A stretch of DNA of 14,800 nt. It comes from Candidatus Zixiibacteriota bacterium. GTDB taxonomy: Bacteria; Zixibacteria; MSB-5A5; SM1-73. Location of the stretch: positions 1-14,800 of the forward strand of contig JAGMBK010000033.1 in the NCBI GenBank assembly GCA_023129805.1. The letters run 5' to 3'. Position 1 is the stretch's first letter. Every line of letters begins with the position of its first letter. The notes under the pieces were generated by a model. The model saw nothing but the letters and a program-made list of their open reading frames with translations. It was not told the DNA's origin and made no database searches. Below, one piece after another: positions 8,601-14,800 of the stretch. The position numbers were made by a program, and so were the translations under genes.

Positions 8601-9447
8601 CTTTGATCTCAGACTTGGAAGCTTTAAATTTGGAGGATACGGCTTTGTAAGTCTCCTCCCCCACCAAAATCTGTCCGAAGTCGGCATTGGACATCAGGCG
8701 AGCAGCCAGATTGACGTCTTTGCCCATAACCGTGTATTCCCTGCAACTGGCAGATCCCACTTCACCACAAAATGCATTCCCAGTATTAATGCCGATTCTT
8801 TGTTCTATGGAATGACGCGAGTGTGCACCTAACAACTCCAATTTTTCCTTTATTTTCAAGCTACACAAAATAGCACGTTCCTCATCGTCTTCTTGTGCCA
8901 CCGGTGCCCCAAACAAGACTAGAACTTTATCTCCAATAGAATAGGGATCAATTCTGGCAATTACACCTCCGTAGTCGGCGACAACTTCCTGCACTGTTTT
9001 AAAATGATCATTTAGTATCAAAGAGCTCTCTTTTTTTTCGGCGGCTATGTTTCTTAGAAGCTTATCCGGATAGATCAGATTCAAGAAGATAACTGTAACC
9101 CTACGGTGCTCACTTTCGACAAACGATCTGTATGGATCCGCTTCGATCTTTTTATAGATGCCCTGCGGCAAATACGAAACAAGCGTCTTTAGCAGGCTCT
9201 TTGGATCCTGAGTTGTTTTCTCCCTCTGGGTCGGCTTTTTTATGGAAGCCTTCGGCTGCCTTTTTAGATCAAACAATTTGAAAAATTCTCCTCTTTTCTC
9301 GGATATTTCCACCAAGCTTTGAAGTTTGCGGTAGCAATTCTTTGTAAGTAAAATCTCACCTGGTTCTGCAGATTCATTACAACGAATGGTCAGATTAACA
9401 TTCTCACCCAAAATCGCTAATTCCAGTTTTTGATCAAGATCCCCCAA
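5677..9447 (-). CDS. Class III cyclase - AAA ATPase - TPR signalling protein, 5'-truncated
   Basis: 1256 residues from a TTG at 9447, which is not a convincing start because the matching frame continues upstream to about 9507. Residues 1-60 are the rear half of a first cyclase domain (ILGENVNLTIR, then PGEILL). A second, full-length cyclase domain spans about 113-296, with Asp173 in GDKVLVLFGAP and the Asn246/Arg250 pair in VNLAAR, but Asn123 replaces the first metal Asp. A P-loop ATPase follows with Walker A GEPGIGKS (346-353) and Walker B LIFEDAHW (471-478). About ten TPR-like repeats run from 785 to 1215. Two cyclase halves, an ATPase and TPRs is the arrangement of soluble adenylyl cyclase (ADCY10) and bacterial relatives. 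It is cytoplasmic; no membrane segment is seen. As it stands, the first domain has lost its front half, so cyclase activity is doubtful. It may be a pseudogene or use an internal start. Confidence 0.85.
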   Translation of the reverse strand: MGDLDQKLELAILGENVNLTIRCNESAEPGEILLTKNCYRKLQSLVEISEKRGEFFKLFDLKRQPKASIKKPTQREKTTQDPKSLLKTLVSYLPQGIYKKIEADPYRSFVESEHRRVTVIFLNLIYPDKLLRNIAAEKKESSLILNDHFKTVQEVVADYGGVIARIDPYSIGDKVLVLFGAPVAQEDDEERAILCSLKIKEKLELLGAHSRHSIEQRIGINTGNAFCGEVGSASCREYTVMGKDVNLAARLMSNADFGQILVGEETYKAVSSKFKASKSEIKVKGISEPVMVFQIIDVIKSGHIFDKGLQGERETPLIGREKEIALIERIIARVMNHQSQTLSIVGEPGIGKSRLTEKLMDLCLEKKIKGLLVDCQFYGSNIPLLPWIQILKKYCDVVETDGASTKERKLLDILKKIDSERWTPLFNDLLGLSISENEWTKSLDGKTRRQILFRTIVELILSSAMKKVTCLIFEDAHWIDQTSLDLLLYFSQRIPSYPILLVLVHRPELRVKDLEKTENYEKILLGELNKENALNLASLHLKITQLPDQMGKLIWEKSRGNPLYLQELIHSLRDSDQLIWNEHKKSYELSCDPSQIEIPDTIQDVIMTRIDRLGEAGRKVVKTASVIGRVFSFNTLASILPCPLSESKLKYWLGYLDKLDLLPLKETEPNLQYIFKHALTQEVAYNLLPFAQKESLHLKIGDYYEKKFKNSLDEKCELLAHHYENSRNLNKAFIYLVKAGNKGKRGYSNHEAIRFFDRAKKIYQQDLIAKKQKRQIKQASKLMFGLLEHRGEVYQLIGEYSQAEKDFLTLLNLSKKTKKRSNQIKALNHLGELFWLRADYSTSQAYVEEARRISFSLKDDLGLAVSFNNFGDINRRQGSFDRALQFYKSSLKHFKKIKDGDGIARSYNNIGISYWSLGTLSEASEYFERALRVRRESGDKVGEAKTLNNLALIYQDRGNLSQSLEMLTSALEIFRRIGDKRNSGYCLGNMGTIHKNQAEFSNALKAFRDSIQIFSDIGDQHALTYSIGNIGDVQLKMGNLDEAKRCYDQTLSAAKRLGDEELESETFSRFGEYYLLSEDREESEKYFNKALALAEKIKSNEFIMKALAGLTELQLRIAQYQEASRSSCRLLDMAQQENTREYVAYAYLLSGMAKISISPTHRAESDLKKALEISTEVGLKEQEYKVHLALGKLYHSLANVEGEKLLTLAQNQLTQAKKILEDIALHIEEPDLRQIFLNSHLAQVQPLKEKSNVRTS

Positions 9448-10087
9448 ACTGAGAGCATAGAACTCTCCGCTGTTGACTCCTACATGTAGCGTTAAAGGAA
9501 AAGTCCCGGAAGATGTGGAAACCGACCGGGGGTTTGGGAACCCTTCCTTCCACCCAGTGCAGGCTCATCTTTTCTGTCGGATAATTCCAAATCTTTTCAT
9601 TGTAGGGAATCAGATATTTTTCCGCTATTCCCTTGCCAAAGGTGTAATAAATCCACTCCCTGAAATTCGTGGGTTGGGGTCGGTGATTGTTGTTTAGGTA
9701 ATGGTAAAGACATTCGAAGTTATCCTGTTTGGGAAGACCCGAAAGCCCGTTCTCAAAGGGATATTTGACAAAACGATCTTTGAAGTAGATTTTGTTATTT
9801 CGTTTCTTCCGGAAGAAATTTTGCCCCAGGACTTTGAGCATGAAATCGACTGTCTTTTTGTTCTTGGAATATATTATGTGTGCTCCCCCGGAATCAAAAG
9901 TAAAACCCTCTTTTTTGAAACTTTTGAGTAAACCTCCGCATTCGGAGTCTTTCTCCATGACCTCAACCTGCAATCCTTTACCACCTCTTTGTTCCAGGCA
10001 GAAAGCAGTGGTCAAGCCGGTGAGACCTCCTCCTAAAATTCCGATTCGGGTGGCACTCTTTGTGTTATCCAGAAGTATTACAGACAT
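9434..10087 (-). CDS. FAD-dependent oxidoreductase (protoporphyrinogen oxidase/UDP-galactopyranose mutase-like), 3'-truncated
   Basis: The N-terminal part has a dinucleotide-binding Rossmann start, RIGILGGGLTGLTTAF (14-29), an acidic residue after the second strand (VMEKD) and GGLLKSF; a later stretch, VKYPFENGLSGLP (107-119), then FREWIYYTFGKGIAEKY and PYNEKIWNYP, is typical of the amine-oxidase/mutase-like flavoproteins near sugar or polysaccharide genes. Family members are usually about 430-450 residues. Recognisable homology ends near residue 188 (VPKPPV), and the remaining 29 residues are out-of-frame reading of the cyclase gene. About half the protein, including the rest of the FAD fold, is absent, so it should not be functional. 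No good ribosome site is seen before the ATG at 10087. Confidence 0.72.
   Translation of the reverse strand: MSVILLDNTKSATRIGILGGGLTGLTTAFCLEQRGGKGLQVEVMEKDSECGGLLKSFKKEGFTFDSGGAHIIYSKNKKTVDFMLKVLGQNFFRKKRNNKIYFKDRFVKYPFENGLSGLPKQDNFECLYHYLNNNHRPQPTNFREWIYYTFGKGIAEKYLIPYNEKIWNYPTEKMSLHWVEGRVPKPPVGFHIFRDFSFNATCRSQQRRVLCSQFGGS
9507..9524 (-). other. Junction between oxidoreductase fragment and cyclase fragment
   Basis: On the minus strand, oxidoreductase-like sequence runs to about 9524 in one frame. Cyclase-like sequence (FPLTLHVGVNSGEFYALSLG) begins by about 9507 in another frame and joins the long cyclase protein without a stop. Neither gene has a natural end or beginning here. The two genes were therefore cut and joined within about 20 bp. 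Confidence 0.7.
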
Positions 10088-10504
10088 TTCTGTTTTTTTC
10101 TAGAGTAGGCAAGGCAAGAACGAGAAACGGATATCCTTTCCCACTCTTTTGAACCTTAAAAGTAGGGTCAATCAAAATTTAGGTCTTCGAGCCAGCTAAG
10201 GGTCCGATTTCACATTTTTGTAGCTTTTAAGCAGAAATTTTTGGGGACGTTTCTGTACTGTGGGGACGTTGTAATCATTGTTTTTATCGACAACTTGTTT
10301 GAAAACTTAACGCCGGTTTTTTGGGATTTCTCATTGTGATAGAATATCTTAGCAGAACACATCTATCAAAAACAGCCCACCATCTGGTGCGCTCCAAAAG
10401 ACCATTCACAGGTGCTTGAACAAAATCCGGATTGAATGATTTTTGGAATCCTCAGATTGGAAAAGAGAGAGTTTATAGGTCCCAAATTTTTTGTGTGGGT
10501 TTCA
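10088..10504. other. Non-coding stretch between PorV-like gene and oxidoreductase fragment
   Basis: No credible gene is seen. It contains a direct repeat, tggggacgtt, at 10242-10251 and 10261-10270 (19-bp period), and an inverted repeat, tgataga/tctatca, at 10337-10343 and 10362-10368. A small minus-strand open frame at 10366-10569 overlaps the terminator and has no coding character. Confidence 0.5.
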
Positions 10505-10552
10505 AAAAAATAAAAAGGTCGGATAGCCCCCATTTGGGGACATATCCGACCT
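10503..10552 (-). terminator. Rho-independent terminator for the PorV-like gene
   Basis: A perfect 10-bp stem, aggtcggata/tatccgacct (10516-10525 with 10543-10552), encloses an inner cccc/gggg pairing. Read on the minus strand it is followed directly by a long T-rich run (ttttatttttttgaa). It lies 54 bp beyond the stop of the PorV-like gene. Confidence 0.85.
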
Positions 10553-10606
10553 ACACAGTTCCGATGCAACTGAGAGTATGGTCTTCCCTTTAGTTCAATG
10601 TGGCGA

Positions 10607-11620
10607 TTAGAATTCGAATCCTAAAGAAAATCGGTGAACGCTGGAGAGGTGAGAGAAATCCGCCCAGGCATAGCTTATATCCAGTTTGGTGTTCTTCCCC
10701 GCTTTTACTTTCATACCACCTCCCAGGGTCAATCCCTCCTCTTCATAATTTAACTTATATCCCGCTCTCAAAGAGAAAGTCTCCTTCCACAGATATTCCC
10801 CGCCGAAGCTGGCCTGCTGGATATTATCATTGGGATGCTTTGCCTCCATGGTCACGGTGAATTTTGATTCCGGCGAGTCGACCAGATCATAAGCCACTCC
10901 AAATCTGAAGGTGAGTGGCAGGTCATAAGGGTCCACGGCCAATTTGGCTTTGACATTATCATAGTTTGGATTTCCTGGCTGAGGGTTGTAAAAGGCATCC
11001 AGCTCCGGCCCCTCCAATTTCATCTCCGGACCCAGGTTGGAGATGTTCATCCCCATCCTTAAGCTCTTGAAGCCGGTATAAAACAGGGTTCCAAAGTCGA
11101 AGGCAAATCCGGAAGCACTCTCCTCCGAGATCCTTTCCCAGATATATTTCCCGCTTATCCCTGCGGAGAATCTATCGGTAAATTTTCGAGCATATCCTAT
11201 AGCCAACGCATATGAAGAGGCGGTAAAGGTTTCTCCGGTTCCCTCTGGTTCCTCCACCGTAGTTACCTCCATGTCTCCCATGGTCAGTGCTGTAAGACTG
11301 ACACCAAAAGCACTGTATTCGTCTAAAGACTTCCCAAAGCTGGCGTGGTTGAGTTGAACATCTAAAACCCAATCCACGTTAGTAAGTGATAAATTGGAGG
11401 AGGAGATCTCCGTCAGTGCGGCGGGATTCCAATACATGGCGTAGGCGTCATTGACGCAGGCTACCGACGCCTCTCCCATAGCCACGTATCTTGCTCCCAT
11501 GCCGATTTTGAGAAACTGTGCTCCAACTGTGCCCACCCGCGAAAACTCACCGGAATAAGCCGTGCTTGCCAGACTCAATATCAACAGAATGGCAATGAAT
11601 CCAACCAACCTCATTTTCAT
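10607..11620 (-). CDS. PorV/PorQ-family outer membrane protein
   Basis: 337 residues. A signal peptide covers about 1-23 with a plausible AYS|G cleavage site. Residues 33-69 carry the family signature (QFLKIGMGARYVAMGEA, then NDAYAMYWNPAAL). The rest alternates short beta strands and turns and ends in a C-terminal Phe (FSLGFEF), as expected for an outer-membrane beta barrel. In characterised type IX secretion systems, PorV is an outer-membrane protein that takes part in delivering secreted cargo; PorV-like paralogues are common in FCB-group genomes, so the exact role here is inferred. Start: AAGGAG stands 7 nt before the ATG at 11620. It follows the T9SS-type cargo gene on the same strand but across 355 bp with several inverted repeats, so it may have its own promoter. 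It ends at a strong terminator. Confidence 0.88.
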   Translation of the reverse strand: MKMRLVGFIAILLILSLASTAYSGEFSRVGTVGAQFLKIGMGARYVAMGEASVACVNDAYAMYWNPAALTEISSSNLSLTNVDWVLDVQLNHASFGKSLDEYSAFGVSLTALTMGDMEVTTVEEPEGTGETFTASSYALAIGYARKFTDRFSAGISGKYIWERISEESASGFAFDFGTLFYTGFKSLRMGMNISNLGPEMKLEGPELDAFYNPQPGNPNYDNVKAKLAVDPYDLPLTFRFGVAYDLVDSPESKFTVTMEAKHPNDNIQQASFGGEYLWKETFSLRAGYKLNYEEEGLTLGGGMKVKAGKNTKLDISYAWADFSHLSSVHRFSLGFEF

Positions 11621-11731
11621 CTTTTCGCTCCTTCCTTTATAGAATTCATTTCAGTTAAGCCTCTGAATTGTTTGCATCTGATTTGCTCTTTCTGAGGTCT
11701 CTTAAATTTTAAGGAAAAAAGAATTTGGAGT

Positions 11732-11749
11732 GTTCACCTTTAGGTGAAC
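11732..11749 (-). repeat. Inverted repeat gttcacct/aggtgaac, possible terminator or operator
   Basis: Perfect 8-bp arms (11732-11739 and 11742-11749) flank a 2-nt centre. On the minus strand a T-rich stretch (cttttttcctt) begins about 9 nt beyond it, so it could end transcription of the cargo gene. It also sits about 110 bp before the PorV-like start codon, where an operator would be possible. Confidence 0.45.
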
Positions 11750-11784
11750 CAGGTAAAAGTTCGGTGTCCTTCATGAAATTTCTG

Positions 11785-11803
11785 GTCCCGCCAAAGGCGG
11801 GAC
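11785..11803. repeat. GC-rich palindrome gtcccgcc-aaa-ggcgggac
   Basis: A perfect 8-bp inverted repeat with a 3-nt loop and no T run on either side. Its core is shared with the palindromes at 2730-2746 and 3057-3081, which suggests a dispersed family. Confidence 0.6.
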
Positions 11804-11860
11804 ACTCCAGCAAACCCTTCCCCATTTGACTTTTTCAGAGCTATTTTTCTATCGTGCTGC

Positions 11861-11879
11861 CCAAGCCATAAAGGCTTGG
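11861..11879. repeat. Palindrome ccaagcc-ataaa-ggcttgg
   Basis: A perfect 7-bp inverted repeat around a 5-nt loop, in the spacer downstream of the cargo gene. No T run follows. Related words (ccaagcc, ccttcagg) recur at 11910-11922. Confidence 0.5.
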
Positions 11880-11945
11880 CTACGCGTTTTATCCGTTTAA
11901 TCCTTCAGGCCAAGCCTTCAGGACAAGTCCGTTGACCAATCCGTT

Positions 11946-11969
11946 GGTATGAACCATACGGTTCATACC
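11946..11969 (-). repeat. Perfect 10-bp palindrome just after the cargo gene
   Basis: Arms ggtatgaacc (11946-11955) and ggttcatacc (11960-11969) surround a 4-nt loop, 6 bp beyond the stop of the minus-strand cargo gene. There is no following T run on the minus strand, so a rho-independent terminator is unlikely; a transcript-stabilising hairpin or a repeat element fits better. Confidence 0.55.
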
Positions 11970-11975
11970 GTTGAC

Positions 11976-14627
11976 TTATTTTATCACTGCAAATTTCCCT
12001 AATTTCTCTCCATACTTCGAGTCTACATGATAGAAATAAACACCCGGCACGATTCCTTGCTGGTTTTTGTTCAGCAGGTCCCAATCTTCGGTTCCGGTTC
12101 CGTTGTTATGCTCGATTACCTTTACCAGATCACCTGCCAGGGTGTAAATTCGGATGGTGCATTCGTTTGGAAGATGGGTAAACTGGATCTTTCTTATTCC
12201 CTCAGTAGTTTCCCATAAAGCATGAGCTATATATGGATTGGGCACGACTTTAATTTCTGAAAGTTCTTCTTTTGCCGTTTGAGCATCAACTCCTCCTGCG
12301 GTGTAAACGAACTCATCATCCGGGCAGTTCAGCTTTGCTCCTTTGATCTGATAAACATCTCCCGCCGAATATTCGGTGTCGGTGGGGGCAAAAGCGAAAA
12401 ACCAGGCATGATAGTAAGGGAAAGCGTCCGGATGAGGTTGTCCATCGTAAGAAACATTGACAATATCCAGATAATCCCCGTGATCCACATCCCATATTCC
12501 ATTCTGTGCCCAATCATACACCTCCACCAATACCTGCTGTTCGGTGGTGGTGTTCCATACCTCAAAAGGAACCCAAACCGGGGTGACATCATCAAAGAAA
12601 CTGTATGCCTGTGAACCTTGTTCGGTAAACCTGAGCTCATAGGTGCAACGGAAGTGTATGTCCCCTCCGACAGGATAGCCAAACACCTCCCCCATGCTTC
12701 CCAGGAAATTTTCCATGTGCAGAGTGGCGCTGCCGGAGGTGCCGAACTGCGTCTGACCATAAGAGCTTGGCTCTCTTTCACCGTTGGTCACGATCACCTG
12801 CATCCCGTCCACCACCGGGTAGCTCTCCGTGTCTCCGGATTGCTTGGTTTGATCTTCCAAAACCGTTCCTCCGGTGGTAACGTCAACAACATGCCAATAG
12901 GTGGCAAAGGGATCTTCGGTAAAGATCACCTTATAATCATGACCGGTTAAGGCACCTTCATCGAATACCACCGGTGTGACCGCACCATCACTTTCTTCCT
13001 CATTTCCATAATAATTGTGCTTAACGGTTGCGCTGGCCGGGAAATATCCTGCGGGATCGGTTCGAGGATAAGCGAAAGCACAGTTTACATCCTCCCCCGG
13101 TCTTCCAAATGCGGTCTGCAAAGCCTCGATGGGAACGCTGGTGTCACCTTCATCAAAGGAGACCACGGAATACCAGTATTCTATTCCATTGATCAGATCG
13201 TTATCAATAAAGGTATGCGGCAGAATATCGTTGGGGTTCTCCTTCTGGTGTATGGCTATGGGCACATAGTCCGGGCCTAAGCTTCCGTCTGGATTTCTTA
13301 CCAGATCGCCCCAGGTCTGCCCCATGTCTGTGCTTCTATAGATTTTATATCCTTTGAAATCCACCTCTCCGCTTAGTGGATCGATTGAGCTCTCCGAGCC
13401 GTTGTCCCAGGTGAGCTTCACCTTCTGATAGCTCGGGGTGACCGCCAATTTAGCCGGCTGCGGTGGCTCGGGACCTATGAAGTAATTATCATAAACAACC
13501 TGAGCCATGGACGCGTTGTTCTTGAGATTTTGCTCGTCATATCCGGCTACCAGCGCGAAAACCACGCGGACGGTTTTACCGGAGGCGAGGTTTATCCCCC
13601 TGGTGCATTGAACATAGTACTGGTCGGTAGGGAGAAGGCTTGAGTTGAACTCCGCGCTGTTGATGAATTCGTATTTCTTCTTGTCGTTGTCTGGCAAATC
13701 TTCCCATCTTCCGGTACGAAAAGCGGTCATGCCGATGTCATCCGGCGTCTCAATGTATTTGGTTCCCATCATCCCGCATTTGACCAAAGGACCCCAGCCC
13801 GGGTCATAATTGTCCTCATCATAGGTCCAGGCCAAGTTCATAGAGGAATCAAACGCAACCAGATCACCCAACCTTCCGTTTTCGAATGTGCCCGGAATTA
13901 TCCCGCCAACGTCGAAGTCGCAATAAAGACCGAAGGCAAAATCAGAATAGTCGTTTTCTGAGACATTCTTGATCTCCAAAACCACAAACAGATAATCCTC
14001 ATTGTAACTGTGATTCCATTGGTAGATGGTCTGAGTCAATTCCAGACCCAAGGCTGGTACACCGCTATTGGCATCACAGAATAGATAGTGACTTTCCTGA
14101 AGGGAGATGGGACCTGCCTCCACCATGCCGGAGGAGAGAGTCCATACCTGGTTGTAGACCCATTCTTCAGAGTTGCTCTCCCATACTCTCCATCCATATG
14201 CGGGTTTGCCAATCCCCAGCCCCACTGTATCAGTTGGGTCGTGATTATAGGAGGTGGGATCTGTGGATAGATGTATTCTGTAACTCTCCTCGCCCTTTAT
14301 GATGGTCGGCAGGGGCATGAAATCGTCAGCAGTATTAGCTACCACCGTATCCCCATTGGGCTTTACAGCTCCCATCCAGTACCTTATCTCAGCCAGATAG
14401 TGGCGTCCAGAGCCTTTAGGCCATTCTCCTGAAGGTTTTCCCAGATAGCTCTGTCCTCCAATCCACCCCCAATTTTGCACTGTTGTGGCTAAATTCCCCT
14501 TGTTATGAATGATCTGATCCTGTATAGGAGTTGGGGGTTCCATGCTTTTTTGCTCCTTTGAGCTTCCTTCTCCCCAGAGGAGGAAAAACAAAACGGGAAG
14601 CAACAGGACGATCTTTTTCTTATGCAT
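11976..14627 (-). CDS. Large secreted protein with FnIII domain and T9SS-type C-terminal sorting domain
   Basis: 883 residues. A basic start (MHKKK) and hydrophobic segment 6-18 form a signal peptide. Residues 40-385 are a large beta-rich region with no enzyme motif I can name. A fibronectin type III-like domain lies at about 389-505 (KLTWDNGSE, GYKIYRSTD, YWYSVVSFDEGD). The C-terminal 93 residues (from EIKVVPNPYI at 791) match the FlgD-like/type A sorting domain of type IX secretion cargo: VPNPY, then IRIYTLAGDLVKVIEH, GVYFYHVDS and a final GKFAVIK. The product is therefore probably exported across the outer membrane and released or attached at the surface. Start: AAGGAGG stands 9 nt before the ATG at 14627. 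It follows the receptor-like gene by only 20 bp, suggesting one transcript, and precedes the PorV-like gene. The true substrate or role is unknown. Confidence 0.85.
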   Translation of the reverse strand: MHKKKIVLLLPVLFFLLWGEGSSKEQKSMEPPTPIQDQIIHNKGNLATTVQNWGWIGGQSYLGKPSGEWPKGSGRHYLAEIRYWMGAVKPNGDTVVANTADDFMPLPTIIKGEESYRIHLSTDPTSYNHDPTDTVGLGIGKPAYGWRVWESNSEEWVYNQVWTLSSGMVEAGPISLQESHYLFCDANSGVPALGLELTQTIYQWNHSYNEDYLFVVLEIKNVSENDYSDFAFGLYCDFDVGGIIPGTFENGRLGDLVAFDSSMNLAWTYDEDNYDPGWGPLVKCGMMGTKYIETPDDIGMTAFRTGRWEDLPDNDKKKYEFINSAEFNSSLLPTDQYYVQCTRGINLASGKTVRVVFALVAGYDEQNLKNNASMAQVVYDNYFIGPEPPQPAKLAVTPSYQKVKLTWDNGSESSIDPLSGEVDFKGYKIYRSTDMGQTWGDLVRNPDGSLGPDYVPIAIHQKENPNDILPHTFIDNDLINGIEYWYSVVSFDEGDTSVPIEALQTAFGRPGEDVNCAFAYPRTDPAGYFPASATVKHNYYGNEEESDGAVTPVVFDEGALTGHDYKVIFTEDPFATYWHVVDVTTGGTVLEDQTKQSGDTESYPVVDGMQVIVTNGEREPSSYGQTQFGTSGSATLHMENFLGSMGEVFGYPVGGDIHFRCTYELRFTEQGSQAYSFFDDVTPVWVPFEVWNTTTEQQVLVEVYDWAQNGIWDVDHGDYLDIVNVSYDGQPHPDAFPYYHAWFFAFAPTDTEYSAGDVYQIKGAKLNCPDDEFVYTAGGVDAQTAKEELSEIKVVPNPYIAHALWETTEGIRKIQFTHLPNECTIRIYTLAGDLVKVIEHNNGTGTEDWDLLNKNQQGIVPGVYFYHVDSKYGEKLGKFAVIK

Positions 14628-14647
14628 AAAATTCCCTCCTTGATTTG

Positions 14648-14800
14648 TTAAAAGACAAACTCAATTCCCCAGCGTACGGTTCGGGGGACATCATAGTTTT
14701 GCGGATCTTTCGCTAAGAGATGATAAAATCGATTCACATCATCGGCAGTTAAGGGTCCATCTCCGTCCGGATCAACAGTCAACTCATAGTGATATCCATC
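14648..14800 (-). CDS. C-terminus of a TonB-receptor-like outer membrane protein (partial)
   Basis: Fifty codons and a TAA stop are visible on the minus strand; the rest lies outside the window. The peptide has a calcium-loop-like acidic run (DPDGDGPLTADD), then RFYHLLAKDPQNYDVPRTVR and ends WGIEFVF. The pattern of an acidic loop, a 'YDVPRTVRWG' turn and a last beta strand ending in Phe is what I know from the C-termini of carboxypeptidase-like/TonB-dependent outer-membrane proteins of FCB bacteria. It ends 20 bp before the secreted-protein gene, which suggests co-transcription. The evidence is only the last 50 residues, so the exact family is provisional. Confidence 0.6.
   Translation of the reverse strand, partial: DGYHYELTVDPDGDGPLTADDVNRFYHLLAKDPQNYDVPRTVRWGIEFVF

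Larger units (their letters stand above)
11621..11975. other. Palindrome-rich spacer between cargo gene and PorV-like gene
   Basis: No gene is seen. Four separate inverted repeats lie in 240 bp (11732-11749, 11785-11803, 11861-11879, 11946-11969), and there is a direct repeat, ccttcagg, around 11902-11922. A promoter for the PorV-like gene may be present, but I cannot place one with confidence. Confidence 0.6.

Noticed and set aside
9434..9447. Overlap of oxidoreductase stop and cyclase TTG as normal translational coupling
   Set aside because: The cyclase reading frame continues upstream of the TTG with clear cyclase sequence, and the oxidoreductase tail after about residue 188 is unrelated to its family. 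The overlap is a by-product of a junction.
10366..10569. Minus-strand open frame of 67 codons
   Set aside because: It runs through the terminator hairpin, has no ribosome site and no family resemblance.
1..14800. CRISPR array or a complete insertion sequence
   Set aside because: No regularly spaced repeats of suitable length and no transposase or Cas-like protein were found on either strand.

Overview
The window looks like chromosomal DNA from an uncultured-type bacterium of the FCB superphylum (a Zixibacteria-like lineage is my best guess; this is inference). The basis is a PorV-type outer-membrane protein, a secreted protein with a type IX secretion (T9SS)-like C-terminal sorting domain, the end of a TonB-receptor-like barrel, and a dockerin-terminated exoprotein with tandem C39-like peptidase folds. 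No phage, plasmid, CRISPR or complete insertion-sequence genes are visible.

Left part (1-3120): a 5'-truncated plus-strand gene for an exported protein with two Cys/His/Asp peptidase-like units and a C-terminal dockerin pair. A non-coding stretch follows, holding an intact tRNA-Ser(GGA) gene and, 40 bp before it, a broken copy of its 5' half interrupted at two places by GC-rich palindromes. Then comes a strong minus-strand terminator.

Middle (3115-10087): a minus-strand lipoprotein with a ZU5-like domain; a 456-bp gap; a plus-strand NtrC-architecture response regulator whose AAA+ core has lost several catalytic motifs; then, convergent with only 3 bp between stops, a very long minus-strand protein (class III cyclase - AAA/NB-ARC-like ATPase - TPR, the layout of soluble adenylyl cyclase). 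The 5' end of this gene runs, out of frame, into a truncated FAD oxidoreductase. The junction near 9507-9524 joins two unrelated gene fragments, so it is either a real deletion/rearrangement or an assembly misjoin.

Right part (10088-14800): a non-coding stretch with a terminator, then three minus-strand genes for the cell envelope. In transcription order they are the last 50 codons of a TonB-receptor-like outer-membrane protein, a large secreted protein with a T9SS-type C-terminal domain (20 bp later), and, after a palindrome-rich 355-bp gap, a PorV/PorQ-family barrel. In characterised T9SS, PorV is the outer-membrane partner that receives cargo, so this order suggests a cargo with its export partner. 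The cyclase region (5.7-9.5 kb) is visibly richer in A+T than the envelope genes.

The most unusual items are the tRNA-Ser fragment with two palindromic insertions, the oxidoreductase/cyclase junction, and the NtrC-like regulator that lacks GAFTGA, both arginine fingers and the sensor II arginine.
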